A DNA stretch of 64,000 nt from an uncultured Lentibacter sp. (lineage in GTDB: Bacteria; Pseudomonadota; Alphaproteobacteria; Rhodobacterales; Rhodobacteraceae): assembly GCA_947497495.1 (NCBI GenBank), contig CANMGT010000002.1:248001-312000 (forward strand), written 5' to 3'. Under the pieces are notes generated by a model, which worked only from the letters and a program-made list of their open reading frames with translations, was not told where the DNA came from and did no database searches. Below, one piece after another: positions 18,327 through 25,829 of the stretch; within the stretch, counting starts at the first letter, position 1, and every line of letters starts with the position of its first letter. Both the position numbers and the translations under genes were made by a program.

Positions 18327-19280
18327 TTATGCGCGGCCCAACTTCTTCTCGCGCGCGGCACGCAGGCGCTCGAAGTCGTCGCCTGCGTGATAACTGGAGC
18401 GCGTGAGCGGCGTTGCCGAAACCATCAGAAACCCTTTGCCATAGGCAGCGGTTTCATAGGCTTCAAACTCGTCAGGATGCACAAAGCGGTCAACCGCGTG
18501 GTGCTTGGGCGTTGGCTGCAGGTATTGCCCGATGGTCAAAAAGTCGATGTCGGCGGCGCGCATGTCATCCATGACTTGCAGCACACCCATCTTGTCTTCG
18601 CCAAGGCCAACCATGATGCCCGACTTGGTGAAAATCGACGGATCAAGCTCTTTCACCCGCTGCAGCAGGCGCAGAGAATGGAAATAGCGCGCGCCCGCCC
18701 GCACTTCGGGGTAAAGCCCCGGAACTGTTTCGAGGTTGTGGTTGAACACATCGGGTTTTGCATCAACAACGACCTTCAACACACTGGGATCACACTTTAA
18801 AAAGTCAGGTGTAAGAATTTCGATTGTTGTCTGCGGTGAGCGGTGACGGATCGCGCGGATCGTCTGGGCGAAGTGCTCGGCACCGCCATCTTCCACATCG
18901 TCTCGGTCAACCGAAGTGATCACTACATGCTTGAGGCCAAGCTTTTGCACGGCGTCGGCGACGCGGCCCGGCTCGAAGGCGTCAAGATCTTCGGGCGGCT
19001 TGCCCGTCGCGATGTTGCAGAAAGAACAGGCGCGCGTGCAGACCTCGCCCATAATCATCATCGTGGCGTGGCCCTGGCTCCAGCATTCGCCCGCATTGGG
19101 GCAAGCGGCCTCTTCACAAACCGTCTTAAGCCCATGTTCGCGCATGATATTATGGGTTTTCTTATAGCCATCCCCCTGTGGCGCCTTCACCCTGATCCAG
19201 CTCGGCTTGCGCGGCTGGGCGTTGTCGGGTTTATGCGCCTTTTCGGGGTGACGCTCTTGGGGTATTTTCAAATCACGCAT
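18327..19280 (-). CDS. lipA: Lipoyl synthase
   Basis: Radical-SAM enzyme that inserts two sulfur atoms into the octanoyl chain on lipoyl domains. It has 317 residues. Both iron-sulfur motifs are present: the auxiliary cluster motif [13 protein letters not shown], and the SAM cluster motif [10 protein letters not shown]. Other conserved blocks are [25 protein letters not shown], and [10 protein letters not shown]. The C-terminal serine ligand region ([14 protein letters not shown]) is intact. A small membrane protein gene follows directly. Confidence 0.96.
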   Translation of the reverse strand: MRDLKIPQERHPEKAHKPDNAQPRKPSWIRVKAPQGDGYKKTHNIMREHGLKTVCEEAACPNAGECWSQGHATMMIMGEVCTRACSFCNIATGKPPEDLDAFEPGRVADAVQKLGLKHVVITSVDRDDVEDGGAEHFAQTIRAIRHRSPQTTIEILTPDFLKCDPSVLKVVVDAKPDVFNHNLETVPGLYPEVRAGARYFHSLRLLQRVKELDPSIFTKSGIMVGLGEDKMGVLQVMDDMRAADIDFLTIGQYLQPTPKHHAVDRFVHPDEFEAYETAAYGKGFLMVSATPLTRSSYHAGDDFERLRAAREKKLGRA

Positions 19281-19397
19281 GGGGCTTCCCTTTTCTTGGA
19301 AGTCTCATAGCGCCTGATGCGCGCAAAGTCACGCCATAAGGATGCGGGGCAGCCATCCACCCCGCGCATGGCAACCCCGCACAGTCTACTTACGAAT

Positions 19398-20528
19398 CTA
19401 GCCGATCATCTGGCTGCTGCCGACCGTCACATAGTGCTGCGCCAAGCGGTTTAACGCGATGCGCAGCACGATCTTGCCCGAGCGCGCCGACCAGCCCAGC
19501 TCGCGTTCGGCCGTCTCGAGCCCTTCTAGCAAACAGCAACACCGCAACGCCACGTCGCCAAGGCCCGGGCCAAGCTCGCGCAGCGCCCCCGCCACACGCG
19601 CGCTGGCGGCCTCCGCTGACAGGGGTGTTTGCGCCGGAGTTGCAGCAGGCTCGGCCGCCTCGCCCCCCGCGATCACCGCAGCCCAGTCCGGCGCGGGCTT
19701 CGGCCCCATCTGCGCCAGCTCGAAATCTTCGCGCAAACGCTCGCCAGCGTTCACAAGCGCCGCCTCCAGAAACAGCGAACCGTCTTTCTCACGCCGACGC
19801 CCCAGCAACATAAGGGGGGATTCGCCGCTGCAATAGCACGCCTTGCGATTCAAACACGGCTTGCCCGACGGCTCAAACACGCTTGCCGCCTCGGCAAAGC
19901 CACTGGCGCGGTTTTCGGCCTCGGCAAGAAGGCGGTTCAGCGCTGTGCGCCCCGCATTGGTGATCCGGTAGCGCGCCACGCGGCCCTCGGCGGCGCAGAC
20001 GATCCACTCTTTTACGGCAAGCGCCTGCGCCAAGGCGCGCTCGACAATTGCCGTGCGCTGCGTGGTGCCCGAATGGGTTTCGCGCACCACCACGCCTTTC
20101 TCCATGTCGCCCGACAGCGCCAGAACGGCCCCCGGCTCGCTCAGGCGGCGCAGCACACGGCGCGCTTCGTTCGGGAATGTCTCGTCATCAGGGGTGATCT
20201 GGCTCAGCGGCTTTACAAGTGTCATACTATAAATGTCCTCATTTTTCGCCGCACCAGCAGCACGACGTCGGGTTTTCACTAAGCCGTTGAGGGCTTCGTC
20301 GATGAGCGTGTCATCGCGCAACTGCTCCCAGCGGCCAATTTGCCGTGAAATGGTTGACGCATGGCAGGCACGCGCCCGACCAATAGCCCGAATGGGAACG
20401 CCAAACTCGATGTGCGCCAGATAAGACACCAATGAAACAGGCAGCCAGGCTGGCCACTGTCTCTCAAGCGTTGTCAGCATGTCTTCTTCAGAGGTGGTGA
20501 GTGTCAGCACGTTCATTCTGTCGTCCAT
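19398..20528 (-). CDS. DUF6456 helix-turn-helix protein, GafA-like
   Basis: About 376 residues from the ATG at 20528; a GTG at 20549 and an ATG at 20516 are alternatives. The N-terminal part (residues 20-80) is helical with an HTH-like stretch ending HASTISRQIGRWEQLRDD. The middle resembles a winged helix (ERALAQALAVKEWIVCAAEG). The C-terminal 110 residues (FELAQMGPKPAPDWAAVI onward; ALRCCCLLEGLETAERELGW) fit DUF6456. GafA, the direct activator of the Rhodobacter gene transfer agent, has a DUF6456 domain and is under CtrA control, so this may be its homologue; that is inference. A CtrA-type box and a perfect DnaA box lie just upstream. Confidence 0.7.
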   Translation of the reverse strand: MDDRMNVLTLTTSEEDMLTTLERQWPAWLPVSLVSYLAHIEFGVPIRAIGRARACHASTISRQIGRWEQLRDDTLIDEALNGLVKTRRRAAGAAKNEDIYSMTLVKPLSQITPDDETFPNEARRVLRRLSEPGAVLALSGDMEKGVVVRETHSGTTQRTAIVERALAQALAVKEWIVCAAEGRVARYRITNAGRTALNRLLAEAENRASGFAEAASVFEPSGKPCLNRKACYCSGESPLMLLGRRREKDGSLFLEAALVNAGERLREDFELAQMGPKPAPDWAAVIAGGEAAEPAATPAQTPLSAEAASARVAGALRELGPGLGDVALRCCCLLEGLETAERELGWSARSGKIVLRIALNRLAQHYVTVGSSQMIG

Positions 20529-20529
20529 G

Positions 20530-20538
20530 TTATCCACA
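20530..20538. promoter_or_regulatory. Perfect DnaA box next to the DUF6456 start codon
   Basis: TTATCCACA, the high-affinity DnaA-box sequence, ends 1 nt from the ATG of the DUF6456 gene, within its presumed leader. A single 9-mer can occur by chance; its position is what makes it notable. Confidence 0.35.
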
Positions 20539-20566
20539 GGTTTGCCCACAACCTAAAAGTGTGTCG

Positions 20567-20581
20567 TTAGCCATTCGTTAA
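20567..20581 (-). promoter_or_regulatory. CtrA-type box upstream of the DUF6456 gene
   Basis: Read on the minus strand the sequence is TTAA-CGAATGG-CTAAC (extending to 20566), eight of nine matches to the CtrA consensus TTAA-N7-TTAAC. It lies 39-53 nt upstream of the DUF6456 start. The IS1595-family element inserted at its edge: the first TTAA is part of the 8-bp target duplication. Confidence 0.5.
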
Positions 20582-20585
20582 TTTT
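20578..20585. repeat. Left copy of the 8-bp target site duplication
   Basis: TTAATTTT, identical to the right copy at 22850-22857. Eight bp is the standard target duplication of the IS1595 family. Confidence 0.92.
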
Positions 20586-20613
20586 GGGGTGTATCCCCTC
20601 AGCATACGTTGGG
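20586..20613 (+). repeat. Left terminal inverted repeat of the IS1595-family element
   Basis: Starts with GGGGTGTATCCCCT, which is itself nearly palindromic, then continues with CATACG at 20603-20608. It pairs with the right end at 22822-22849. Confidence 0.88.
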
Positions 20614-20695
20614 TGTGACGCCAAAGCGCGACAGGCTAGCTTGCAGAATCACGGAAAGGTTGAAACGGTTGCCCCTATTACATTGGGAGGTTTTT

Positions 20696-21556
20696 TTGAG
20701 CGGTTCAGCAGATGGAAGTGTCAGCCTTTATTTCGGACTACACGAGGGGCAAAACGCAGATTTAGAGATAATTTCTAGAGCGGCTATCGAATGGGTAAAT
20801 TCGATACGGATTGCCACTAATCTTATTGCCCCAGAAGTTCAGGTGCGAGTCGAGCTCGTAGACGCTCATGTAGGTAGCCTTTCGATCAATTCTACTCTTC
20901 AGTGGTTGGAAAGCGCTGTTGAGACCGTAGAGGGCAAGATCAAGTATCCAAAATTAACTAAGTACGCGGTGGCGTTGGCTATTTTCCTTGCTATAGATGC
21001 GGGCCCGAGCTCTGAGTTTTGGTTCGGTGCCCCAGACTCTATTGAACTAGAAGAGAGCGACCGAAAACTTTTCGAAGAGTTTCTGAGGGTGGTTTCTAAA
21101 TCTCCTGAAATAAAGGCGACAAACCGTAAGTTCTTCAAAATTCTAACTCACGAACCTGCCGTCAGTAATGTCGGGATATGCGAAGCTCCTGGGGACAATC
21201 TAGCCTTCAGTGTACCAAGCGCACAATTCGCAGAACGAACTGGACTTTGGGATCAAGAGGACGAACCCGATGTGCGAACTAGCGAGCGCGTTTCTGATGT
21301 CATACTGGATCGCCCAAACCTTAGCGAACGGGATCTTGCGTGGACCTTTACAGACGTCGCCACTGGGATACCATTTACAGCCAAGATGCGCGACGATTAC
21401 TTCGCAAAGTCGATTCTAGAGGGTGGCGTGAATGAGAATTTGCGACAGGGCATCGAAATGCAGATACACATCACATTCAAAGAAAAATTCAGCGACGGCG
21501 AATGGCAAACAATAAAGGGCACGATCCAAGTTTTAAGAGTCACGCCTGCGCTTTAA
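20696..21556 (+). CDS. IS passenger gene: 286-residue protein of unknown function
   Basis: The frame is open from 20609, but a TTG at 20696 with GGGAGG 5 nt upstream is the likeliest start and lies well inside the IS. The product is soluble, acidic and without signal peptide. It begins with a beta-rich part (SVSLYFGLHEGQNADLEIIS), then a helical part with VRVELVDAHVGSLSINSTL, a hydrophobic helix (YAVALAIFLAIDA, about residues 95-108), and a C-terminal beta-rich part (WTFTDVATGIPFTAKMRDD; GIEMQIHITFKEKF; WQTIKGTIQVLRV). I do not recognise the family. Base composition is lower in GC than the flanking genes, so it was acquired with the element. Its 3' end overlaps a convergent membrane-protein frame by 24 nt. 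Confidence 0.75.
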   Translation: MSGSADGSVSLYFGLHEGQNADLEIISRAAIEWVNSIRIATNLIAPEVQVRVELVDAHVGSLSINSTLQWLESAVETVEGKIKYPKLTKYAVALAIFLAIDAGPSSEFWFGAPDSIELEESDRKLFEEFLRVVSKSPEIKATNRKFFKILTHEPAVSNVGICEAPGDNLAFSVPSAQFAERTGLWDQEDEPDVRTSERVSDVILDRPNLSERDLAWTFTDVATGIPFTAKMRDDYFAKSILEGGVNENLRQGIEMQIHITFKEKFSDGEWQTIKGTIQVLRVTPAL

Positions 21557-21727
21557 TTTTCGTAGCGTTCCTGATATAATTAGAAATGTTACGATAGCTA
21601 TGAATATAACTGGGATAACAGTATAAACTAACGCAGGGAAATGAGTCCGCACGGTCAGCAAAGTGACGACTACCACAGTGATCTGCAGCACACTCGCTCC
21701 AAGTCTTTGATAAATATGTTTCTTCAT
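21533..21727 (-). CDS. IS passenger: small two-helix membrane protein
   Basis: 64 residues from the ATG at 21727 (AAGG about 9 nt upstream); an in-frame start at 21781 would add 18 residues. Two membrane segments are clear: LGASVLQITVVVVTLLTV and LVYTVIPVIFIAIVTFLIIS, with short basic termini (MKKH; RKLKRRRDS). It converges on the 286-residue passenger gene with a 24-nt overlap. A soluble protein beside a tiny membrane protein recalls effector-membrane partner pairs, but nothing in the sequence proves such a role. Confidence 0.5.
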   Translation of the reverse strand: MKKHIYQRLGASVLQITVVVVTLLTVRTHFPALVYTVIPVIFIAIVTFLIISGTLRKLKRRRDS

Positions 21728-21837
21728 GAAGTTGGGCCTTTGTGCGTGCTGAATACTAACCCTAAATCGTAGCTCAGTCAATAAGCGCTACAGTTAACGC
21801 GCTGAAAACAAACGAATAAAAAAGTGGATCGGTCAAT

Positions 21838-22008
21838 ATGCCTAGCCTCAAAGATGCGCGAAAAGATAAGATCGAAGACTTCATCAAAGAGCACGAAGCC
21901 GACCCAGAAGGCGACCTAGACAAGCTGGACGCGCTTATTAAGCGTCCAGCTCAGGGAAGCGAGAAAGCAACTCCGAAAGCATCAGCTCAGGCGTCAGACG
22001 ACGATTGA
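21838..22008 (+). CDS. 56-residue charged protein frame overlapping the transposase 3' end
   Basis: Frame with 56 codons starting at an ATG and ending in TGA at 22006. The predicted peptide is highly charged and helical (LKDARKDKIEDFIKEHEADP), with an Ala/Ser-rich acidic tail (KASAQASDDD). It runs antisense to, and overlaps by 71 nt, the end of the transposase. The ribosome-binding site is weak (GGATCGG). Its composition does not look like a random antisense frame, but the case rests on appearance only. Confidence 0.45.
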   Translation: MPSLKDARKDKIEDFIKEHEADPEGDLDKLDALIKRPAQGSEKATPKASAQASDDD

Positions 22009-22801
22009 AACGGTATTCGCATTCCTTGGCGTATTTCCAAAGGTGCTTGTCTGAAACGTAAATGTGCGTTCCTGCGATAGTGCGCTTGAGTTGCGCAAAG
22101 AAGCCTTCGATCGAATTGGTTGTCTCGCCAAGAGCGCCAACATACTCGCCTTTTGAGTGGTTGACCGTCTTGTGCTCATAGCCCTTTTTGACCAATCGGT
22201 AGCCGCCGTGCTCGTCAGTGTGAACGTCTGAGCCGAACTCAACATGCTCAACGATGTGCTTTGTTAGCGTGTTTGTCTTGCGGTCTGGAATGACCTCTGT
22301 GACCAATTCACCGTCGCGCTCAAGCATACCCATGACAACGGCTTTGCCTTTGCCGCCTTGACCGCCCTTAACATGACCGCCAACAAAGGTTTCATCGACC
22401 TCAACAGAGCCGCTCAGCATACCGTCACCATCAATTCCAGCCATGTGCTCACGAATGAGGCCAGCCATGCGCCATGCGGTCTTGTATGTGACGCCTAGCT
22501 GGCGCTGCAATTCCTTCGCAGCAACGCCGTTGCGGGTCGTTGTGAACAGGAATATCGCGTAAAACCAAAGCTGCAAAGGTGTGCGGCTCTTTTCAAAGAT
22601 GCTGCCAACCATCGGGTGAATGTGGTGGCCGCACCACTGGCACGAGAACGCCTGCTCGGACTTGAGGCGATACCACTTAGCATCGCGCTCACACTTTGGG
22701 CATGTATGGCCTTGGCCGAAACGCACGTTGAAAAGGTGCTCAAGGCAAGTTTCATCATCTGGGAATTGTTGGAAGAATTGGCGCACGTTTGTTTGTTTCA
22801 T
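21938..22801 (-). CDS. IS1595-family (ISXO2-like) transposase
   Basis: 287 residues, apparently intact. The N-terminus has a zinc-ribbon (CPKCERDAKW and CQWCGHHIHP), followed by an HTH-like region (LQRQLGVTYKTAWRMAGLIR). The catalytic domain has Asp in VEVDETFVGG, Asp in VHTDEHGGYR, and NSIEGFFAQLKR, the DDNK arrangement known in this family. It starts 48 nt inside the right end of the element. Because the gene is intact and the target duplication is exact, the element may still be mobile. Confidence 0.95.
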   Translation of the reverse strand: MKQTNVRQFFQQFPDDETCLEHLFNVRFGQGHTCPKCERDAKWYRLKSEQAFSCQWCGHHIHPMVGSIFEKSRTPLQLWFYAIFLFTTTRNGVAAKELQRQLGVTYKTAWRMAGLIREHMAGIDGDGMLSGSVEVDETFVGGHVKGGQGGKGKAVVMGMLERDGELVTEVIPDRKTNTLTKHIVEHVEFGSDVHTDEHGGYRLVKKGYEHKTVNHSKGEYVGALGETTNSIEGFFAQLKRTIAGTHIYVSDKHLWKYAKECEYRFNRRLTPELMLSELLSRFPELDA

Positions 22802-22821
22802 GCACTATAGATAGGGTTTCA

Positions 22822-22849
22822 GCTACCGTATGTCAAGGGGATACACCCC
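22822..22849 (-). repeat. Right terminal inverted repeat of the IS1595-family element
   Basis: Complement of the left end: 14 terminal bases identical, followed by partial similarity including CATACG. Confidence 0.88.
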
Positions 22850-22857
22850 TTAATTTT
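22850..22857. repeat. Right copy of the 8-bp target site duplication
   Basis: TTAATTTT immediately after the terminal CACCCC of the element; identical to 20578-20585. Confidence 0.92.
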
Positions 22858-22984
22858 CACGTATTGGTAAGTTTTCTTTCCAAATCATAAACGTCCGCTA
22901 ATGCAGCGAACGGGGCTGCGCGATTTTGCGCAACACCCGCTTAAGTTGTCTACCTTCAGAGGGAATCTAACACCGGAGACACCA

Positions 22985-23299
22985 ATGCATCACCTCACAA
23001 CACGCCTGAATGCCCTGCAACGCCCGAAACTTTTGGTTCAGGCCGCTCTGTCCGGACTGGCGAGCTATCGTCGTGAAGCGCATCTGGGCCGAGCACTCGG
23101 AGTGCTTGGCCACACGCGCTTGGTGCTGCCGCCCGCGGCCCTTGAAAACCCGCTCGAGCGTGAAGCAGGCCTGAACACGCAGCGCATCGAGCAGGACACA
23201 GGCTATTGTTATGCCCGCCACGTCGAGGTGCTGATCGCGATCATGGGCGAAGCGCAGCTGTTGCGCGACGGCTACTGCCGCCCGATCGCGGCGGAGTAA
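22985..23299 (+). CDS. DUF6477 family protein
   Basis: 104 residues from the ATG at 22985 (GGAG 6-7 nt upstream). Sequence features are a helical N-terminus (RLNALQRPKLLVQAALSGL), the block REAHLGRAL and LPPAALENPLEREAGLN, and RHVEVLIAIMGEAQLL, which I associate with the Rhodobacterales family DUF6477. Function unknown. Without the IS, its start would be about 190 bp from the divergent DUF6456 gene, so the two probably shared a regulatory region now split by the insertion. Confidence 0.75.
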   Translation: MHHLTTRLNALQRPKLLVQAALSGLASYRREAHLGRALGVLGHTRLVLPPAALENPLEREAGLNTQRIEQDTGYCYARHVEVLIAIMGEAQLLRDGYCRPIAAE

Positions 23300-23302
23300 A
23301 GC

Positions 23303-23333
23303 AAAACGGGCGCCCTGTTTGCCAGAGCGCCCG
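23303..23333 (-). terminator. Hairpin terminator between DUF6477 and mttB-like genes
   Basis: Stem CGGGCGC (23307-23313) with GCGCCCG (23327-23333). On the minus strand it is followed by TTTTGC, so it best serves the leftward methyltransferase operon; it may also stop rightward transcripts. Confidence 0.6.
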
Positions 23334-23357
23334 CGTATCATGCCAAGTAAAACCAGA

Positions 23358-24905
23358 TCAGATAAAGGCGTCTGGCATCGAGGCCTTCTTCTCGGCCACA
23401 AAAGCTTCGAGAGCTGCGTTGATCTCGGGATCAAGCGCTGGCGCCTGATACTGCGCGATCAGCTTTTCAACACGGTTTGTCGCCAACTGGCGCGTGTCGA
23501 GTGCGCCATCGTCTTCCCAGGTTTCAAACGGCTTGTAGTCAAGCAAGTCCGTCTTCCAGAACGCCGATTTGAAGTTGGCCTGCGTGTGTGCACAGCCAAG
23601 GTAGTGCCCGCCGGGGCCGACTTCGCGGATCGCGTCCATAGCTTGGGCGTCTTCGCTCACGTCAACGCCTTTGGCCAGACCGTGCAGAATGCCAAGCTGG
23701 TCAGCGTCCATCACGAACTTCTCGAAGTCGGCCACAAGCCCGCCTTCAAGCCAGCCACAGGCGTGCAGCATGAAGTTCACACCCGACAACAACCCCATAT
23801 TAAGCGAGTTGGCGGTTTCGTAGGCCGCCTGCGCGTCGGGCAGTTTTGAGCCACAGAACGAGCCAGCCGAGCGGTAAGGCAAGCCAAGGCGGCGTGCCAA
23901 CTGGCCTGCGCCATAAGTGATCAGCGACGCCTCTGGTGTGCCAAAGGTCGGCGCGCCCGAGTTCATGTCGATCGAAGTCACCATCGCGCCAAAGATAACC
24001 GGCGCGCCCTTGCGGCACAGCTGTGAGTAAGCCACGCCAGCCAGCACTTCGGCCAGCACCTGCGTCAGCGTGCCCGCAACAGAAACAGGTGCCATCGCCC
24101 CGCCCACGATAAACGGCGAAATGATGCAGGCCTGGTTGTTGGTCGCGTAGACTTCGAGCGCCCCCATCATCACATCGTCAAATGTCATTGGCGAGTTGAT
24201 GTTGATCAGCGAGGTCATCACCGTGTTCTCTTGAACAAACTCTTTGCCAAACAGAATGCCGCACATATCAACGCTGTCTTGCGCGCGGCTGGGATCGGTC
24301 ACCGAGCCCATGAACGGCTTGTCTGAAAGCTGCATATGGGCCAGCAGCATGTCGAGGTGGCGCTTGTTAACAGGCACATCTGTCGGCTCGCACACCGTGC
24401 CGCCTGAATGGTGCAACCATTTGGACATATAGCCGAGCTTCACGAATTTCTTGAAGTCATCCATGGTCGCGTAACGGCGGCCGCCTTCGGCGTCGCGCAC
24501 AAAGGGCGGGCCATAGACCGGCGCAAGCACGAGGTTCTTGCCGCCGACAACAACGTTGCGCTCGGGGTTGCGCGCATGTTGGGTATACTGGCTCGGCGCA
24601 GTCTTGATCAACTCGCGGGCAAGGCCTTTGGGGATGCGCACGCGCTCGCCCGTCACCTCGGCACCAGCATCGCGCCAGCGCTGCAAAGCGGTAGGGTTAT
24701 CAACGAAGTTCACGCCAATTTCTTCGAGAACCTGTTCGGCGTTCGCCTCGATAATGTTCAGCGCGTTTTCGTCGAGCACTTCTAAGTTGGGAATGTTGCG
24801 CTCGATATATTTCGCGGTTTCAAATGAAACAGCGCTGCGCTCGGCGCGGCGAGCTGCGCCGCCTCCGCCACTGCGTCCACGTCTGCGTGCTGTTGCTTCG
24901 GTCAT
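23358..24905 (-). CDS. Trimethylamine methyltransferase (MttB) family protein, non-pyrrolysine type
   Basis: 515 residues from the ATG at 24905; the frame extends 84 nt upstream but family sequence begins here. The MttB superfamily (COG5598) transfers methyl groups from quaternary amines to a corrinoid protein. Recognisable blocks are VLDENALNIIEANAEQVLEE, GGTVCEPTDVPVNKRHLDM, and HACGWLEGGLVADFEKFVMD. The frame has no internal amber codon, so it belongs to the non-pyrrolysine branch, which includes glycine betaine methyltransferases. No corrinoid protein gene is adjacent. Two Lin0512-like genes lie upstream on the same strand. Confidence 0.87.
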   Translation of the reverse strand: MTEATARRRGRSGGGGAARRAERSAVSFETAKYIERNIPNLEVLDENALNIIEANAEQVLEEIGVNFVDNPTALQRWRDAGAEVTGERVRIPKGLARELIKTAPSQYTQHARNPERNVVVGGKNLVLAPVYGPPFVRDAEGGRRYATMDDFKKFVKLGYMSKWLHHSGGTVCEPTDVPVNKRHLDMLLAHMQLSDKPFMGSVTDPSRAQDSVDMCGILFGKEFVQENTVMTSLININSPMTFDDVMMGALEVYATNNQACIISPFIVGGAMAPVSVAGTLTQVLAEVLAGVAYSQLCRKGAPVIFGAMVTSIDMNSGAPTFGTPEASLITYGAGQLARRLGLPYRSAGSFCGSKLPDAQAAYETANSLNMGLLSGVNFMLHACGWLEGGLVADFEKFVMDADQLGILHGLAKGVDVSEDAQAMDAIREVGPGGHYLGCAHTQANFKSAFWKTDLLDYKPFETWEDDGALDTRQLATNRVEKLIAQYQAPALDPEINAALEAFVAEKKASMPDAFI

Positions 24906-25021
24906 CCGTCCACCCTTGATTCTGCGATATCCAAAAGATGCTCCATCATAGCCTGCGCTTTGCGCCTGCCGCGGCGCTTTTGCGTCCATTGGCGGGGAAA
25001 AGCGACATGTCGTTACCTACC

Positions 25022-25381
25022 CTAACTTTTGAGCATCCAGCCAGCCTGTTTGGGCAGGAAAACTTCAACAGCCGCAACCGCGACATGCGTGGTTTTGCCA
25101 CTCTGCGCATCGGCAACATCCTGACCGCCTTTCACCAGCACAACCTCGGCTGCATCGCTCAGGCCAATCGTGATATCCTGCGCGCGCACGGCCTTAGGCG
25201 ATTGCAGGCCAATGCTGGCTTTCACGCGCATCTCCGTGACATCAAGCGCGTCAAGAATGTTGAGAGTAGACTGCATCTGCGCCTGCTCAACCGCGCCCTG
25301 TGCAGCCTCGGCAGGCGTGTCAGCCACACCCATCCCCATGGCGATAATCAGGCGACCTTCCGGTTTGCTCTGTGCGATCAT
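25022..25381 (-). CDS. Lin0512-like small protein (second of a tandem pair)
   Basis: 119 residues. It resembles the uncharacterised Lin0512 family. The blocks GRLIIAMGMGVADTPAEAA, EMRVKASIGLQSP and VVLVKGGQDV line up with the corresponding GMGTSLRRGDYTEAA, AMRVSVEVAVQRP and VAHGGLDV blocks of its neighbour, so the two are probably ancient duplicates and may form a hetero-oligomer. Its start overlaps the end of that neighbour by 4 nt. The MttB-like gene follows 116 nt downstream. Function unknown. Confidence 0.65.
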   Translation of the reverse strand: MIAQSKPEGRLIIAMGMGVADTPAEAAQGAVEQAQMQSTLNILDALDVTEMRVKASIGLQSPKAVRAQDITIGLSDAAEVVLVKGGQDVADAQSGKTTHVAVAAVEVFLPKQAGWMLKS

Positions 25382-25725
25382 GTCGCGCGCTCCATGTCAA
25401 AGGCAACGCTGAGCGCCACTGTTGCCATAACCGTCGGGTTGCCCTGCCCCTCCGGGCGCGTCACATCAAGCCCGCCGTGGGCGACGCTAAAGCTGACTTG
25501 GCCGTAAGGGAAAATCGCCGCCAGCCCTGACACGTCAACCAACTCGGGGCGCTGCACCGCCACCTCGACGCTGACGCGCATCGCCTCTTTGGGGAAATCA
25601 AACAGCTCAGCGAGGTTGATAGAATTGCGCCAGAGCGCGTTTTGCAAGGCGCGCTTGGCGGCTTCGGTGTAGTCGCCCCGCCTGAGCGAGGTGCCCATGC
25701 CATACTCGGTTAACATTCGCTGCAT
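25378..25725 (-). CDS. Lin0512-like small protein (first of a tandem pair)
   Basis: 115 residues from an ATG. Lin0512-family-like sequence: EYGMGTSLRRGDYTEAAKRA, LQNALWRNSINLAE, VDVSGLAAIFPYGQVSFSV and GGLDVTRPEGQGNP. It is cytoplasmic, with no membrane segment. It is the first gene of the leftward cluster Lin0512-Lin0512-mttB and is divergent from guaA with a 104-bp gap. The biochemical role is unknown; the cluster suggests C1 or methylated-amine metabolism, which is inference only. Confidence 0.68.
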   Translation of the reverse strand: MQRMLTEYGMGTSLRRGDYTEAAKRALQNALWRNSINLAELFDFPKEAMRVSVEVAVQRPELVDVSGLAAIFPYGQVSFSVAHGGLDVTRPEGQGNPTVMATVALSVAFDMERAT

Positions 25726-25829
25726 TACGGCCTCCGCGTTTGTGCTGCCCTACCCTAGCGTGGTAAAAAGCCAAGCCCAAGCCGCATTTCCCCCGTTGCG
25801 CTTGGCGTGACATGTGCCTATTTGGAACC

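Larger units (their letters stand above)
20586..22849. mobile_element. IS1595-family (ISXO2-like) element with passenger genes, 2264 bp
   Basis: Both ends begin GGGGTGTATCCCCT read inward (20586-20599 and the complement of 22836-22849), and the similarity continues for about 10 more bases with several mismatches (both have CATACG). The element is flanked by the exact 8-bp repeat TTAATTTT. Inside are the transposase (21938-22801, leftward), a 286-residue protein of unknown function (rightward), a small two-helix membrane protein, and a 56-residue frame. The passenger region is visibly more AT-rich than the chromosome. It is inserted between the divergent DUF6456 and DUF6477 genes. IS1595-family elements are known to carry passenger genes. 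Confidence 0.92.

Noticed and set aside
19344..19365. GCGGGG/CCCCGC hairpin downstream of the DUF6456 gene
   Set aside because: No T-tract on either strand and short stem; not convincing as a terminator.
20586..22849. Prophage or integrative island
   Set aside because: No integrase, tRNA target or phage genes; the ends, transposase and 8-bp duplication fully explain the segment as an IS1595-family element.
23358..24905. Pyrrolysine-encoding MttB
   Set aside because: The reading frame is continuous with no in-frame amber codon, so it belongs to the non-pyrrolysine branch.
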